DNA of 64,000 nucleotides from NCBI RefSeq assembly GCF_963675165.1, contig NC_087390.1, positions 2,680,001-2,744,000 of the forward strand, written 5' to 3'. The DNA comes from Halichondria panicea (Eukaryota; Porifera; Demospongiae; Suberitida; Halichondriidae). A program made the position numbers and the translations under genes. The notes under the pieces are model-generated. The model did no database searches, had not been told where the DNA came from, and saw nothing but the letters and a program-made list of their open reading frames with translations. Position 1 is the stretch's first letter; every line of letters starts with the position of its first letter. Below, one piece after another: positions 11,455-23,743 of the stretch.

Positions 11455-12090
11455 GTGAGTGCTCTCATACATGTTTTAGGGTTGGTAGATTATACTTACT
11501 ATGTAATGCAATAAAATTATTGTTCTGCTCAATATTATGCCAGCTGCATGAGTAGAACAATATTACATCACGTAGCTAGCACGTATAACAGGAGCCTATT
11601 TCACATGTGACTATACTATCATCCTAGAAATGTACTGCAACAAACCTTACAGTAGTTGCTCATCTAATTCCACAAATAAAATGTTTGAGTATAAAAGGAA
11701 TAAGCGTGAAGCATATAATGTAATTCCTGTTCATTTTGATCATCTTGTATGTACAGGTAATGTTGCTATAGTAACGTGTTACATGATATATAGTGCTATA
11801 TCTGAGTTTGAAACTCTAGGCTAGAGCCAAAGTTAGCCCACATGATCAATATGCTTGTCACAAATGGTGCATGCAATCTGATTGGTCACTGCACGAGATT
11901 TTACTTGTAGCTAGACCTATCTTTGTCAGATGTCTTCCAAGTAGGTTTATATTGATGCAAGCAAGGTGGATAGCGGCCAAATGGAATAGATTACAGTCAT
12001 ACGAGGAGTGCAGACAAAAAATATTGATTGAGGAAGTCACAATGTCACTAACCTTTTGTAATAACGTTTGAACAACTTCCCAACAAGGAA

Positions 12091-12098
12091 TATAAAAG
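12091..12098 (+). promoter_or_regulatory. Candidate TATA box
   Basis: TATAAAAG lies 57 bp upstream of the short ATG exon at 12155 and is repeated with the same spacing in block B (43208-43215). Confidence 0.4.
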
Positions 12099-12154
12099 TC
12101 ATGCACATATAGCCGACAGAGTCCCATGGATTTCACAACTCGTAAACAGAAACT

Positions 12155-12193
12155 ATGGCAACCTCATTTCAAACAGGATATGATGACTTCGAG
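12155..12193 (+). pseudogene. Candidate first exon of a TRAF-like gene (block A)
   Basis: ATG followed by 12 codons (MATSFQTGYDDFE) and a GTGGGTAG donor, with a TATA box upstream. Block B has MAASIQTGYDDFE at 43272-43310. The GYDDFE ending resembles the start of many invertebrate TRAF-type proteins just before the RING exon, and TRAF zinc-finger exons occur elsewhere in the block. No RING exon follows. The assignment is tentative. Confidence 0.35.
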
Positions 12194-12909
12194 GTGGGTA
12201 GAGAGTAGAGGGGACTACAGTGAGAGCACAATTAACATCATAATTTACATCAGCTAGTATGTGGTGCAAAAGATGGGCATTGATCATCGACCATAATTAT
12301 GATCGTTGCTAAAAAAGAGGCCGGCCTGTTGCATGAAACAGCTAAGTGCAGCTTTGCAGCTCTTTCCTCACTATTATAGCTAGCTTTCTAGTGCAGAACT
12401 AGTAAGTAGAGTAGAAACACTCTATGGACAATTTTTACTACGCACTGTTTTAAAAGGCTGCACTGGCACAAATTTCTATCCAAGAAATGCGACTTAGCCA
12501 CACACACACGCACACACAAGCACACTACCGTATAAATTTAATGTGTGCATTTCTCACTGAACAGGACTACATACCACACCTTTGTTATGCACAATGTCTA
12601 AACTACAGCAGCTGTTGCATGATGACTCTGGGCACCAGCAATAAAGCAACATTCGTTTTAACTCTTGACAATGTGTATAAAATAGCCCACCCAGTTTTGT
12701 ATCAATTAAGCCATTGTATATCTAAATGCATTTACATGATCATAACACCTCCTTTGATACAGTAGAAGGCATTGTATTACTTAATGCTATTTCGTATACG
12801 TTATACCTACCTACTACTAACCAACACGTACCAACCTACATGCATGTATCATGTACACAACCCATCTTTTGCTGTTTTTGATTGCAACCTTGCCTCCTTG
12901 TTCTCTCAG
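12194..12909. other. Intron-like spacer, no gene seen
   Basis: Contains a short (AC)n tract at about 12500. ORFs here match block B but show no domain. Part of 11870-12420 also resembles 21170-21430, so it includes older repeat sequence. Confidence 0.4.
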
Positions 12910-13051
12910 GTTGGTCGTCTATGGATCTCTGAAGCCAACTATCAAGTTGAGATCAGTCGAGTGCCGGCTGGTAACTGGGTGCTCATAGAGGGAGTGGACC
13001 AGACCATCACCAAAGACAGCCACCATCACACAGATCAACGACTCAGAGGAC
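12910..13051 (+). pseudogene. EFTUD2 domain II exon, frameshifted (block A)
   Basis: Begins after a CTCTCAG acceptor with [20 protein letters not shown], then [15 protein letters not shown], close to EFTUD2 domain II ([20 protein letters not shown]). One extra A near 13012 shifts the frame relative to the intact 141-nt block B exon, so the end reads [17 protein letters not shown] donor follows. Confidence 0.85.
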
Positions 13052-14637
13052 GTGAGTGGGTGTATGGTACTGTGAGACTGCTTGGCTTTTGGTTCAGTGG
13101 ATTTTGGCCCCTCTATATAAGACTTGATCTGAGCACATGCCGTGATAGGTTAGAGGTATCTTGGTATAGATCTTGCTATTTGTATTGTTAAGTTTCTGGG
13201 TATTTTCCTTCTACCGTTTATAGGGGGAGTTCCTTTACCATGAACGTGTTGATTATGACTTTATCGTGCACTGTATTGCATGCGTTCCTGTTAACCGTAC
13301 CAAAATGTTTTCGTGGTAAAATAGGTCAGCTTTGCCCACAAAAATTACCCGCTATATAATTATACTGTACCAGATGCATCCATTATCTAATACATGCACT
13401 TCCTTAGTAGGATTTTGCTAAGATTTCTTTGATAAGTTGCTTTGATAAGTTGCTACTATATGCTTCGATAATTAAGTCTGCATTATAATTAACGCAACGT
13501 ATTTCTTTTGTTGAATTGGCCGCCAATGCACAGTGCAGGTGAGGGATTTAGTCCTATAGAGCTACTCTTGAAGAGTGTGTCTATCTAAATCACTAGCATA
13601 ATTATAGTCAAATCCAACTCACCTTCGTTGATGGCCATTTCAACAAAAGTAACACGTTGTGTTAATTGGAATGCAGACAGGATTCGTTGACTTTTGACCT
13701 TGCGCAGACTGACCTGAAAAATTGTTGGTGGTTCTTTGTTTAACTGCGCGCAGGCATTAAGAATAATCACGCTCGTTTAAAGTGTCTACTGCAAATGCTT
13801 AGCCAAGCGAATCAGGCTTTCTTAATAAGTTAACCTTTTGCTGCAATTACGGTACACATACAGGACACACTCTTCTGCGTATGCTGGTCAGTTCTGACGA
13901 TACCAAAGTTAATATGGCCAGATATGACGTTTTGGGTGTGATTTCGCAGATTATACACTTAAAAGAGATCATAATAAATAGTTCATTATCCTTGAGACAG
14001 AACTCCTTGAGACAGAACCGCAAAATTAGTCATTAGATTCAAGGCAGGTTAGCTATATTTAGCTGCGGCTACTTCTGAAATGCTGTCACCTCGCTATTGC
14101 AGCCAAACTGCACTGTCTGTCCCATGGGTGGCCGGACTAACTGGAGTCTACTCAGTGTAATAGTAAAAAACATTTGTGGGAGTGACTTAGGAACAGACTT
14201 AACTGTCCAATTGACATGAACGGGCTATGATATGCATGCATGCCTTAAGTTCAGTGATTAAGTGATTTCCTGTAAATGTCGATTTTTGAGTCTTGGTTGT
14301 ACTTGCAAGATTTTTGTTGATACTTCAATTTATTCACTGTCCCACTAGTCTTTGCAACATCAACAAACAGCGTTGAGGGTTGAGCGCTCCATAAGGCCAG
14401 TGGTTCAAAGCGTTCCATATAAGGAACGCTGAACCCGACTCTATATTGCGCTGTTCTACACTCTGAAACCTTTCAACTGCTTACCTCATCAATCTATATA
14501 AGTCGGCTTAACAATATTCTATAATATAATTCATATACAATACACCCACGAGCTAGGGTATAGTACGCCTCCATTATATTGTGTGGGAATGTTTCTTTAT
14601 ACTTAGTGTCCCCTTAATTGTCTTCCATTCCCTGTAG
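13052..14637. other. Spacer shared with block B
   Basis: No coding exon recognised. Holds a half-copy of the CGTATAGCGGG MITE (about 13295-13360) where block B carries a 1.6-kb insertion. Otherwise it is co-linear with 44167-44500 plus 46140-47380. Confidence 0.5.
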
Positions 14638-14682
14638 ATTGTTCCCGGAGACCCACTGGACGTGATCCGGCCCCCTGTAGAT
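14638..14682 (+). pseudogene. EFTUD2 C-terminal exon fragment (block A)
   Basis: After a CCTGTAG acceptor the frame reads IVPGDPLDVIRPPVD, matching the EFTUD2 C-terminal IVPGDPLDKSIVIRP with an internal deletion, then a GTGAGC donor. Copies lie at 47381-47425 and 39675-39773. Confidence 0.75.
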
Positions 14683-15154
14683 GTGAGCATTGTCGGAACT
14701 CCTTGCATTATTATTATAATTATTTTAAAGTACATGCAACTACTGTATATATACTCACAAAATTGTGGTATTCTATACTCTCTAGATTACAGGCACTGTA
14801 GGTAGACAGGACGTCACATCCAATGTGAACTCTATTTTATTGACATTTATTCAAGTACAATATAACATATACCGCTAAGTACAATCTATTGCTAAGTACA
14901 AATCAATTAATCTATTATGTTTTCATTATTTTACGCTCTCAGCATCATTTATATTCGGAATCAAGATCCGAATTGACTGCATTGTGACACGATGGTTGAC
15001 CAAATTTGGGAGAGGGTCTCTCGAATCGTATACTTTGCTTGATAGGGGGTGATTTTATTAATACTTTTATTAATCGTAATCAATCAAATTCAGATCGATG
15101 TAGATGCTTTGCCATGTCCTCAGAAACAAGCAAAATTCAAATCATTTGTATGTC

Positions 15155-15160
15155 TTTATT
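15155..15160 (-). promoter_or_regulatory. Polyadenylation signal of gene A
   Basis: AATAAA on the minus strand (TTTATT on plus) 13 bases after the gene A stop codon. The same signal follows gene C at 59456-59461. Confidence 0.6.
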
Positions 15161-15172
15161 TTGCATATGTGA

Positions 15173-18100
15173 CTAGTTGAGAAATGGGTCCTTGAGAAGA
15201 GAGCTTGCTGAAGGCCGTTCCTCTGGATCCACTAATAGACACTTGCTGGCAAATTCATAGGCTCCTCTTAACCATCTTATCCTTGCATTGAGCTTGTGGA
15301 GCTGCAGAAATCAAAATCACACAATAATTATAATGAACCTCAATAATTACTTCAGTCAATATTCCAGGTTGCCCACCAAGTCAATTAATTAACTATCCAG
15401 TCACTCCAGTATATGCTTCAATACAATAAATTATAACTACAAGGAAACTTGGATAAGAGAAATAGGCACATACACATAATTATAATTATTGCTGGTATGG
15501 TACTGCACACTGGATCGATACAAGCTCAGAATTCAAAGCAAAAAATAATGAAAGTACCACGGATGCCGAAAAATGTAGGCAATGAAGCACGAGGGGAAAT
15601 GGTGAAAAGAGTGGGAAATGGTAAACCATGCTGTTGCTAAAAAGGATGCCAAAAGTTCAAAGTTTATAATTATTAATTGCTGCAAGCTCTTACTTGCACT
15701 TCATTTATCACTGAATAGTGCATTCTACACACGCAGATAAAGACCGTATGCGTAGCCAAGGCATAATGATGCACAAAGCAAACAATGGGCTACATACACA
15801 TTGCAATGCTCACCTTGAGCAACTTGAGTACTGTACTTTCATCCACCCTCCACACACTGGGGCTTTTGAGTCTCCCATCACTGACCCCCAGGCTCTGATG
15901 GTAGTAGAGTAACAGTGTGGACATAGCCCGCTGACTGTACGGAGTGTCTGTGCTCATCATGAGTCGCATTGAGAGAATACCAAAGCTGTAGATGTCCGCC
16001 TTCGTGGAGAGGGGTGGGGAGAATGCATCAGGGGAATTTGCAATCATGAGCATACTGGATTCAGGCGATCGGAACCCATTTGTACCCACCGGAACAATCT
16101 CATACTGAGGGGGGGGGACGGACAAGGACAGGATTAACATTTGGTATGGTATTGGAGAATACAATGAAACAATATGCAATGTAAAAAAGAGTATGACAAA
16201 AAGAGCTTATACTATAATTATAATAAGTATTGCAATAGGTCCATTATGTATAGTACTACAAAATGATGAATATAGGCTGGTCTTAAGAGGTCAGTAATCT
16301 TACCTGTTTAGTTTGTGAGCGTGATGAGTGAGTGGTGGTGGAAGGTATTTGAGAAGATGAGTCCAATTCTAGCGCAGCATCAAAATCACAGATTACCACC
16401 TACGAGACGAAAATAATCAACAAAATTAAGTATTTCAAGCTACACGAATTCAGTACAAGGACATTTTTAGCTGCAGTTTCAGTGGAAAAATTAGCCGTAC
16501 CCGTTATTTGAACGTGCAGTCGTCAAGGCAGTAATTGCACGTCGTTAATGACGACGTGCAATTACTGTCTTGACGACGTGCAATTAATTACTGATACGCG
16601 ATTAATCACTGTACGAATCACAGTGAATAATAGGACAACATGCGATTATACCCTAAATAATATAAAAGTATGAAACCACACACCTACACACCTGTACGAA
16701 TCACAGTGAATAATAGGACAACATGCGATTATACCCTAAATAATATTGATAATTATGTGTAAAAGTGTGAAACCACACACCTACACACCACTCACTTGAT
16801 ACTTGACATCACACGAGCACTGAACAGGGTTATCACAATTACAGAAGAACTTTATGAGCACGTTGCTGGCCTTCACATCCCTATGGATGCATCGACGGCT
16901 GTTGTGCAAATAATTCAATCCTTGAAGCACCTGTGAAAGAATGTATTTGACATTTCCGACAGCAACACCCATTGCTCGAGGGTTGTTATGATGACGCTTA
17001 TGGAAATCGTGCAGACTAAGTTCTTCTTTATCGGTCACCAATCTAGCCATATCGCCACTGAGTTTGGGCAGGTAGTGATAAACAAAAAATCTCCTTTTGC
17101 TTTCTTTGTGTTCTTCACCCCACACATACGCTAACAGGGGGACTATGTTTTTGTGGCGGATTTTCGTAATGATTGCATACTCTTTGCTGCGATAACTAGT
17201 CTTCTTTACTGCCAAAGCCAATCCATTCACATTTTCGCTGAATATTGATCCATTGCCACCCTTGCGAATAAGAGTGTGTTGGGTTGGTAGGGGCTGTATT
17301 CGATCAGATGGTATCTTGTCCGGAATGGAAGTATATAGTACAGTGCCTTGTCTGAGATTAGCCTGTCGTCTTGACGTTTGTTGTGCCTCACCAACAGCTT
17401 GTTCAGCGGTAAAGGTGGGTGCTGGAGAGAGGTGACTAGTTAGTCTTGGAAGTTCACGTTGAAAGTGCTGTTGAGCAAGTGGTCCAGCAAGAGCTTTAGT
17501 ATCAGAGTGAGGTCGTCTATCAGGAGGAGATGGTATAGAGTATTGCTGAGCATCTTCTTGAATGTAGTCGGACACTTGCTCTCCCACTGTTGGTAGTACA
17601 GGGACAAGGTCGAGTGAGGGTGGTTGAAGTGGTTGAAGGAAAGGCTTGGGAATAGCATGCTGAGCGCGTCCAGTTAGCATCTTTGGAACTATAGGGTAGG
17701 AAGGTAGTACTAACTCAGTATGTTTCTCGTCCACTAGCAGAGTGTCTACAGAACGCATCACGGCCTCAAGCTCACTTACTTCACGAAGATTTTCACAAGT
17801 ATTTTCAAGGGCGAGTTTCAAAGACAAATCTTGCGACAATACAATAGAAAACTGTTCATTTGTTATTGGAACAAAACCTCTTATTTTCCGAAGTAATGGT
17901 CGAAGCATGATGACAACTTCCATCGATGCACCGTTATGTCTCTCAAAGTTGTGCCAATCAGTACTAGACATTGATTCAGGAGGAATTTTGGAGAAATCTT
18001 TGACAGGTCCATTAAGAAAATGGATTGGCTGTAGTGAAAAAAACTGTACGTTAGCTGTAAACGACTCCTTAAAGCATTCACAAGTGAGAAAGCTCACATA

Positions 18101-19879
18101 CGACACGTTACTCGAGTCTCCTTTCAGTTTCACTTCCGAATATATAGGCAGTATTCGTTGGAAAATTTCTTTAACAGCTTGACAACAATACTGATGAAAT
18201 TTCTCAGCTTTTTGTTCATCTGATCCTTGAGATGAACTTGAGGCTTTTTCTACTTCTATGTATACTTTGTCAGCCTCAGCAATAGTCCTTTTGGGGCAGA
18301 TACCTATCTTATCAGTGAGTGAGTCATCAATTATTATTAAAATTGTTGCCTTCTCTGTTTGCTCTTTCAGAATATTTGCCAGGCCAACATTAGTAGACCT
18401 GCAACTGAGTATCCAATTAGTACAACCAGAATTGCTCATTAGTATTGAGATAGGCTGAATACAAGAATCAAATTCACTTTGGGGAACATAGAAATCGAGA
18501 ATTGCAGGATATTTTGTTGCCACTTTCCGAATTAAGCTCTTTTCTTGTGCTTCGACAATGCACTCGATTAGTGCATAGCGATGTTCTGGCTCAGTGTATA
18601 ACTTAAGCGATTCGACAAGAATATCAACAACCGAATTCATCATCAACTTAGTTGGATTATACAGCGTAATGTGGGACAAGTAATCTTCCCCAATCAATCC
18701 AAAGAAAAACTTAAGCCACGATTTGAATCCACAAACAAACAAAGGAAGACAATTTTTGTAGAGAAAATACAACTGATTCAGTGGTGGCTGTTGGTACAAA
18801 TGGAATGCAGCAAGAAACTGTGCCATGACCAAGGATACAAACTGGTAGCCATGTTGTTCATCTTTGTACAGCACACAGAACCGAAAAATATCTTTGCTCG
18901 TAGAAGTCATGTTGAGACCAAACACAGATAAAAACTGAAGTGATTCATCCAAATTTGTGCATTTATCACCTGTTAACAAATGCTGCATTGCAAATTCACA
19001 AACCACTTTGAACGAGGATTTAGCTGAGTCGGGCAGTTGCTCCAACTGCAAACCAGAAACTAGCGCTTCTTTTTCTTCGGAATCTAACTCGCGAAATATA
19101 ACACTCGTTAAAAATTTGTGAAGGCATTCGGACAATGCTTTTGGCCGCTCAAATTTTTGACCTTTGAACAAATTCCCGATAGTAGAACAAATAAACGGAT
19201 TTCTGCACATATCTAATAGCTTATTTTGTCGTAAGTAGGACACGATTTTCTCAGAATGCCTAGAATTAACAAGAAGGTAATTTCCAAATCCTTCAAGTGT
19301 GAGACCTTTAACATGCAATAGATTATCAATCAGACATATTGATTTCACATTTTCAATGAAATTAGGTCGAGTAACAATCAAAATCTTAGACTCTGGTAAA
19401 CATTTATGCTCTAAGATTCGCTTAACAAGGGAATTTGGCTTCAAGTATTGATCAGTAAAATTCTCCACGATTATCAGAATTCCATTGCCACGGGAATGTG
19501 CCACATCATTCATGGGTTCCTGCCATTCAATGTCTTCCCAATTGTCTACGTGTTCACAAATAGCCTCGTCAAGCAAATTAAAAAACAGCACAGTGTCAAT
19601 TGTATGCAAAACTGGTGTCTTTTGAAGATCATTTAGAAATTGCTTAATCACCGTGCTTTTTCCGATACCAGGTGGCCCGACCAAGACAGACAAAGATTTG
19701 GGTTTGCTATTATCTAAAAATTTGCAAAGATCAGGCAATTTCCTATCGTTGACTAGTATTTCATTTTTATTCGAAGCTTCTTCAAAAGTTGCAGTTAATT
19801 TCCCACTGCGAAATACAGCAAAGGAATTTTGTACCTCATCAGTATCACCAGTGACATTGCAAAGAGTGTGTTTGCTCAT
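15173..19879 (-). CDS. NACHT (NLR-like) - protein kinase fusion protein, gene A
   Basis: Four exons: 19879-16796, 16399-16304, 16104-15814 and 15301-15173, all joined in phase 0 at GT-AG sites, giving about 1199 aa. TAA lies directly before the ATG. Residues 68-76 are a Walker A loop (GPPGIGKST), 134-140 a Walker B-like strand (ILIIVEN), 164-172 a sensor strand (SKILIVTRP) and 197-233 NACHT-type GFGNYL and NPFIC motifs. Around 430-480 an NLR-like EAQ helix and one leucine-rich-like segment appear. A 350-residue linker (Pro/Gln-rich near 720-850) follows. The kinase runs from about 872 to the end: GGNGS loop, AVKK lysine (892), alpha-C Glu, HRDVKASN (999-1006), CDFD in place of DFG, SPES, DIYSFG and PEERPS. 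Most catalytic residues are present, so activity is plausible. No N-terminal CARD, Death or DED domain is seen; an upstream exon cannot be excluded. The role as an innate immune sensor with a kinase effector is inference. Confidence 0.85.
16516..16580. mobile_element. Perfect hairpin MITE in gene A intron 1
   Basis: CGTCAAGGCAGTAATTGCAC faces GTGCAATTACTGTCTTGACG around a GTCGTTAATGAC centre. Absent from the matching introns of copies B and C. Confidence 0.7.
16604..16790. repeat. Tandem duplication in gene A intron 1
   Basis: Two direct copies of about 88 bp beginning CTGTACGAATCACAGTGAAT and ending in an ACCACACACCTACACACC run. The second copy ends at the exon 1 donor. Not present in copies B or C. 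Confidence 0.8.
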
Positions 19880-20206
19880 TTAGAAAGTTGTGTGGTAGTG
19901 GCCTGTCCCTGCATCAAAGAATAAATATGGTAACGCTAAACATGTACCATGAACATTTATAACCCATGCATTTAATATTGTATGCATGCATGCTGGAAAA
20001 AGCTGCTATTCCGTAAAAATTAAACCCACGAAAACCGTCTTCCACGAAATTTATACCTTCAAAATATACCCTACGGTATGTGCCCCCTGGACATTTACTC
20101 TTTATTGAATTACAGCATGCACCATGCACATCATTATTATTAAGTGTATTTCTTGTATGCATGCATATATACATTCGCAAACGTAAAAAAGCGGCGCTTT
20201 ATTAAA
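19880..20206. other. Upstream flank of gene A
   Basis: No TATA box or exon recognised. Contains a half-copy of the CGTATAGCGGG-type MITE (about 20010-20080). Confidence 0.3.
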
Positions 20207-20697
20207 GGCTTGTCCAAACTTTTTCTGGAAACTATAGCGTCAATGTCAGTGACATTTATGGGGAAAGGATACATTGCCAGAGAGATTAGCACTGTTACAA
20301 AGCTTTTTTCTTTATGGGTGTCAGTTTTGGCATGCCTTCCCATGCACAATGGAAAGTGTTAGCATACATCATGCATATCATTAGTACTATTATTAAAGAG
20401 CAAGGCATCTCAGTCATGGAAGCAAAAGGATACGTATTTGGTAATATCGTGAAGCAGGAACTTGACCATGCCTATACAAGCAACCTCAGAGTAAATACGA
20501 GGAGTCTACTATAATTAATGAACACCAATGTCATACAAACACTACTATATACACAGTCATGCATGTATTCACACATTGAGAAAAATGTCAGCTTCTATCA
20601 AAAATTGTTTACATTATAAAGGGGGGAGGAGGGTCAAAAAGTAATTGATGTTACAATGACGATATGATTTCCAGAAATGGTTTGGACAAGCCCCGGC
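20207..20697. mobile_element. About 490-bp TIR element
   Basis: AGGCTTGTCCAAACTTTTTC, then CTGGAAACTATAGCGTCA at the left, and the reverse complement of GGCTTGTCCAAACCATTTC, then TGGAAATCATATCGTCATT, at the right. Short ORFs inside lack recognisable domains. Confidence 0.6.
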
Positions 20698-20811
20698 CTT
20701 AGAAGAAGACGGTGTGCTAATATAATATTATTGCCTCCACATTACATATAATTATTAAAGGACTTGTGAAAATTTAATAATAACTACAGAGCTGGATGTA
20801 GATCAATCAGT

Positions 20812-21182
20812 ATACCGTATATAGCGGGTACACTGTAAAAAATGATGTGTGGTTTTGACGCAGAGTGCGTGGCTATTGTGGCAAACGTGTGTTTTTTCTT
20901 GCGTTTTTTCCTAATAGTTGCCACAATAGTCACACACTTGCGTCAAAACCACACACCATTTTTTACAGTGTATATTTCGAGGGTATAAACTTTTGCGGAT
21001 TGACCATTAGAAAGGCTTTTGTGGATTTAATTTTCGCAGAATAGCAGCCTTTCTGCAGCATGCATTCATGCGATATTAAATTCGTGGGTATAAATGTTCG
21101 CGATACATGCTTGATTAGCGAAAACCACGAACATTTATATCCTCGAATTAGAAAATGCTTGTAGTAATACTGCAATCTGATA
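20812..21182. mobile_element. CGTATAGCGGG MITE carrying a nested MITE
   Basis: Left end ACCGTATATAGCGGGTA. Interior TTCGAGGGTATAAACTTTTG and repeated CGTGGGTATAAAT subrepeats run to about 21150. It is split by the palindromic element at 20831-20970. Confidence 0.55.
20831..20970. mobile_element. 140-bp palindromic Tc1/mariner-type MITE (nested)
   Basis: Begins CACTGTAAAAAATG and ends CATTTTTTACAGTG, with TA on each side. Arms extend through GTGTGTGGTTTTGACGCA and its complement for about 60 bp. CACTG ends and a TA duplication fit Tc1/mariner. Confidence 0.8.
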
Positions 21183-21623
21183 GGTCACTGAGAGGTCCAT
21201 TATTTCACTTATGGACCTGAGGTCTTCTAAGTAGGTCTATTATACTGATTATGCCTACAGGCAAGATGATGTCAAGATTAACTTGTATGGAACATGGCAA
21301 CATCACACAGTTTATGTTGAAGTCATAGTAACGATGATACAGTGCATCATTAAAAATTAAAGTTTTGCGTTCTGCAGTGCCGCTTTGCAGCTACAATAGC
21401 TAGTGCTCTAGTGCAGAGCTAACTACTATGACAATAGCAACTTTTTATTTGCAATGCGTGATTCTCAAGAAACAGAAACTGCCGGTGCCTTCATCAATGT
21501 GAGTTTTTTTATGTAGACTAGCCAGAGCAAAGCTTTAACGTTGCTTGAGGCTTGTAGAAACTCTTGGTTTCAGAGTCTTCTTTGTGTTAATATAGCCTAG
21601 CTTGCTTAGCACTATTCTAAACC

Positions 21624-21764
21624 AGTTATAGGCCTCGTCAACGGTCACTATGGAGTTTTGAGACCCTCAGGCCCTTAGTAGCACCCTCGCTACGCTCGAG
21701 ATGCTACAGCCTCGGGCCTTCAGGTCTCAAAACCCCATAGAGACCTTGGACTCAGTCTATAACT
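21624..21764. mobile_element. Hairpin MITE (about 140 bp)
   Basis: AGTTATAGGCCTCGTCAACG, then CTATGGAGTTTTGAGACC, faces GGTCTCAAAACCCCATAG, then CCTTGGACTCAGTCTATAACT, with an inner GCACCCTCGCTACGCTCGAG loop. Confidence 0.7.
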
Positions 21765-23622
21765 ATTATATATACACGCTATATTATAGACATGAACTAA
21801 TAATATACGTGCACTTACAGATGAGTCTTTCTAAATCCTCAGTCACTATAATATTATATATATATATATAAAACATTATAGCACACTACTCACAGTTGAC
21901 AATAATTAGTCACACTTCGTAGACACTTTATTCTTGTAATACACTTTTGTAATGTCTTGTAATCAATAACTTAAATAATTAGAGCTCTGATAGATATAAA
22001 ACGTGCACAAATATTTATACAAAAACAGAACAGTAAGAATGTTCCAGAATAAGAAGTTACTAGTACAAGACTAAGTATTTACTACTAACATCTAGAAGGT
22101 TCTACATCTATTAATATCCTGTTTACAAGTCCAAGGTTCTGGTGATTTCCTAAATCACATTACCAGATTACCACAACTTTATTCATGTAATACACATCCA
22201 GGGATATATAATACAGAACACATACATCTATTCATGCAGTTCTCCTACAGTTCTAGAACAAACTAGAATATCACTTAATCTAGATTATCTACATGGTTTT
22301 GACCCCCTGTCTTGCTAGTTGGGTGTGGCCCAGCACCCGTTCTGGCGGGTGGCCGGGGGACATGCTAATATAAGATTTGTACTGCTGTGCCGGTATGTGT
22401 AATGAAAGTATTAATTAACTCACATATGGTGTTGCCGGAACATTCTAGAACATTATACTCAAGATTAAGATGCTGCCAGACCGGTATACAAAATACTTCC
22501 AGAAAATTCTGTATAAGATAACTTTGGAACAATCTAGAATCTTTGTACTAGAGAGTATTTAACTATGCTGTGTGTTTTGTAGAGTTGTTGGATATAATTA
22601 TGATCACTATTAACCTCTCAAATTGTCTCTACCTCGACCACGATTACAGTATGCAATACTGCTCTGTTGAGTCATAAATATTGTCACTTTTTCCAGTGCA
22701 ATAATTTATATGCCTTACATTATGCCATATATATATATTATACTGGGGCACTGCATTTCCTTTGACCTCATGCAGAGGTCAAAAGGCAATAATAATCATT
22801 ATTGCTTTTTAATAAGTGCTGACATCAGCGTTTTACATTCAAATTGCACAGGAAGCGACTCATCACCGACTGTGCAGATATTTTACCATATCGCACACCT
22901 GGAAGTATTATTGCACACTTGTTATTGCACACTAGGAAGTGATTCTTATTTGGAATAAAACGTTTTCAGACAGTGAGAGAACAAGAAAAACATAGTTTAC
23001 ACACTTATAATCATGCATTGCAATGTTTATCAGTCTCTTTTCTTGTTTTCTGATGCTCTGTATCACTTCTGTGCTCTTTTTGCAGTGAAGCTGAGGGTCA
23101 GGAGGTTGTCAGTGTTCATATTTAATGCATCAAACAGGCATCAGTGTTGGGAGTGGGTGCTTTGAGCGGAGTATTGCACATGTAGAAGTGTACTGCACCA
23201 CCATATAAGCCTGTTCAGGCTTGTATAAAGTCGTTTTGGCTTCAAAAACGGTTGTCACACTTTTCTTCAGTTATAACGATGCATGTTTCCTCTTCTGATA
23301 CACTGGAGCATGATAGAAAGCAAGCACATGCTGTTTATCCTTCAGAACTATCCATTTTCAAAACGGGTTGCTGGTTGTCAACGTTTTCTTGTCTTTTTTT
23401 CTTGTCTGTTCTCTAAAAAATCTTTAAGTAGCCTTCTGCAAGCTCTCTTGGTGTTCTAGAGTCTTATTTCTTTGTCTTTCTAGCTGTTTTCTTTCTCTTA
23501 CACTCGTCTTTAAACTGGGAGAACTCAATTTTGTTGCTACGCATTCTTCTGGTTGATAAAGCAACCGCATGTTGCGCATGCGCAGATTCAACCTGCATTT
23601 TGGTTGCCAAGCAATAAATGCA
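21765..23622. other. AT-rich non-genic stretch
   Basis: An (AT)n tract at about 21850-21870 and AT-rich, stop-dense DNA. No exon, RNA gene or transposon terminus recognised. Confidence 0.4.
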
Positions 23623-23743
23623 TTATCCCATGGATACTGATGATTATCACTCGTCCGTGCCTAGTAACTGTCACTCGTGCCTTGCAGGCACTCGTGCAGT
23701 TACTGGCACAGACTCGTGATAATCTTCAGTATCCATGGGATAA
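23623..23743. mobile_element. 121-bp hairpin MITE
   Basis: TTATCCCATGGATACTGATG at the left pairs with the right end CAGTATCCATGGGATAA. Inner arms ATTATCACTCG and CGAGTGATAAT-like continue towards an ACTCGTGC-rich loop. Confidence 0.75.

Larger units (their letters stand above)
10570..17600. repeat. Duplicated block A (paired with 41616-51600)
   Basis: From GCATGATACTAAAATTGAG onward this DNA matches block B with few differences through the TERT, EFTUD2 and TRAF-like fragments and into the 3' half of the kinase gene. Block B is longer because it holds extra insertions (44.5-46.1 kb, 48.35-49.4 kb, 50.73-51.0 kb). Block A lacks an approximately 80-bp TRAF zinc-finger exon that B keeps at 41673-41750. 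The left edge truncates a TERT exon. Confidence 0.85.

Noticed and set aside
17742-18182. 146-codon plus-strand ORF opposite gene A
   Set aside because: Shadow of the long minus-strand NACHT-kinase exon.
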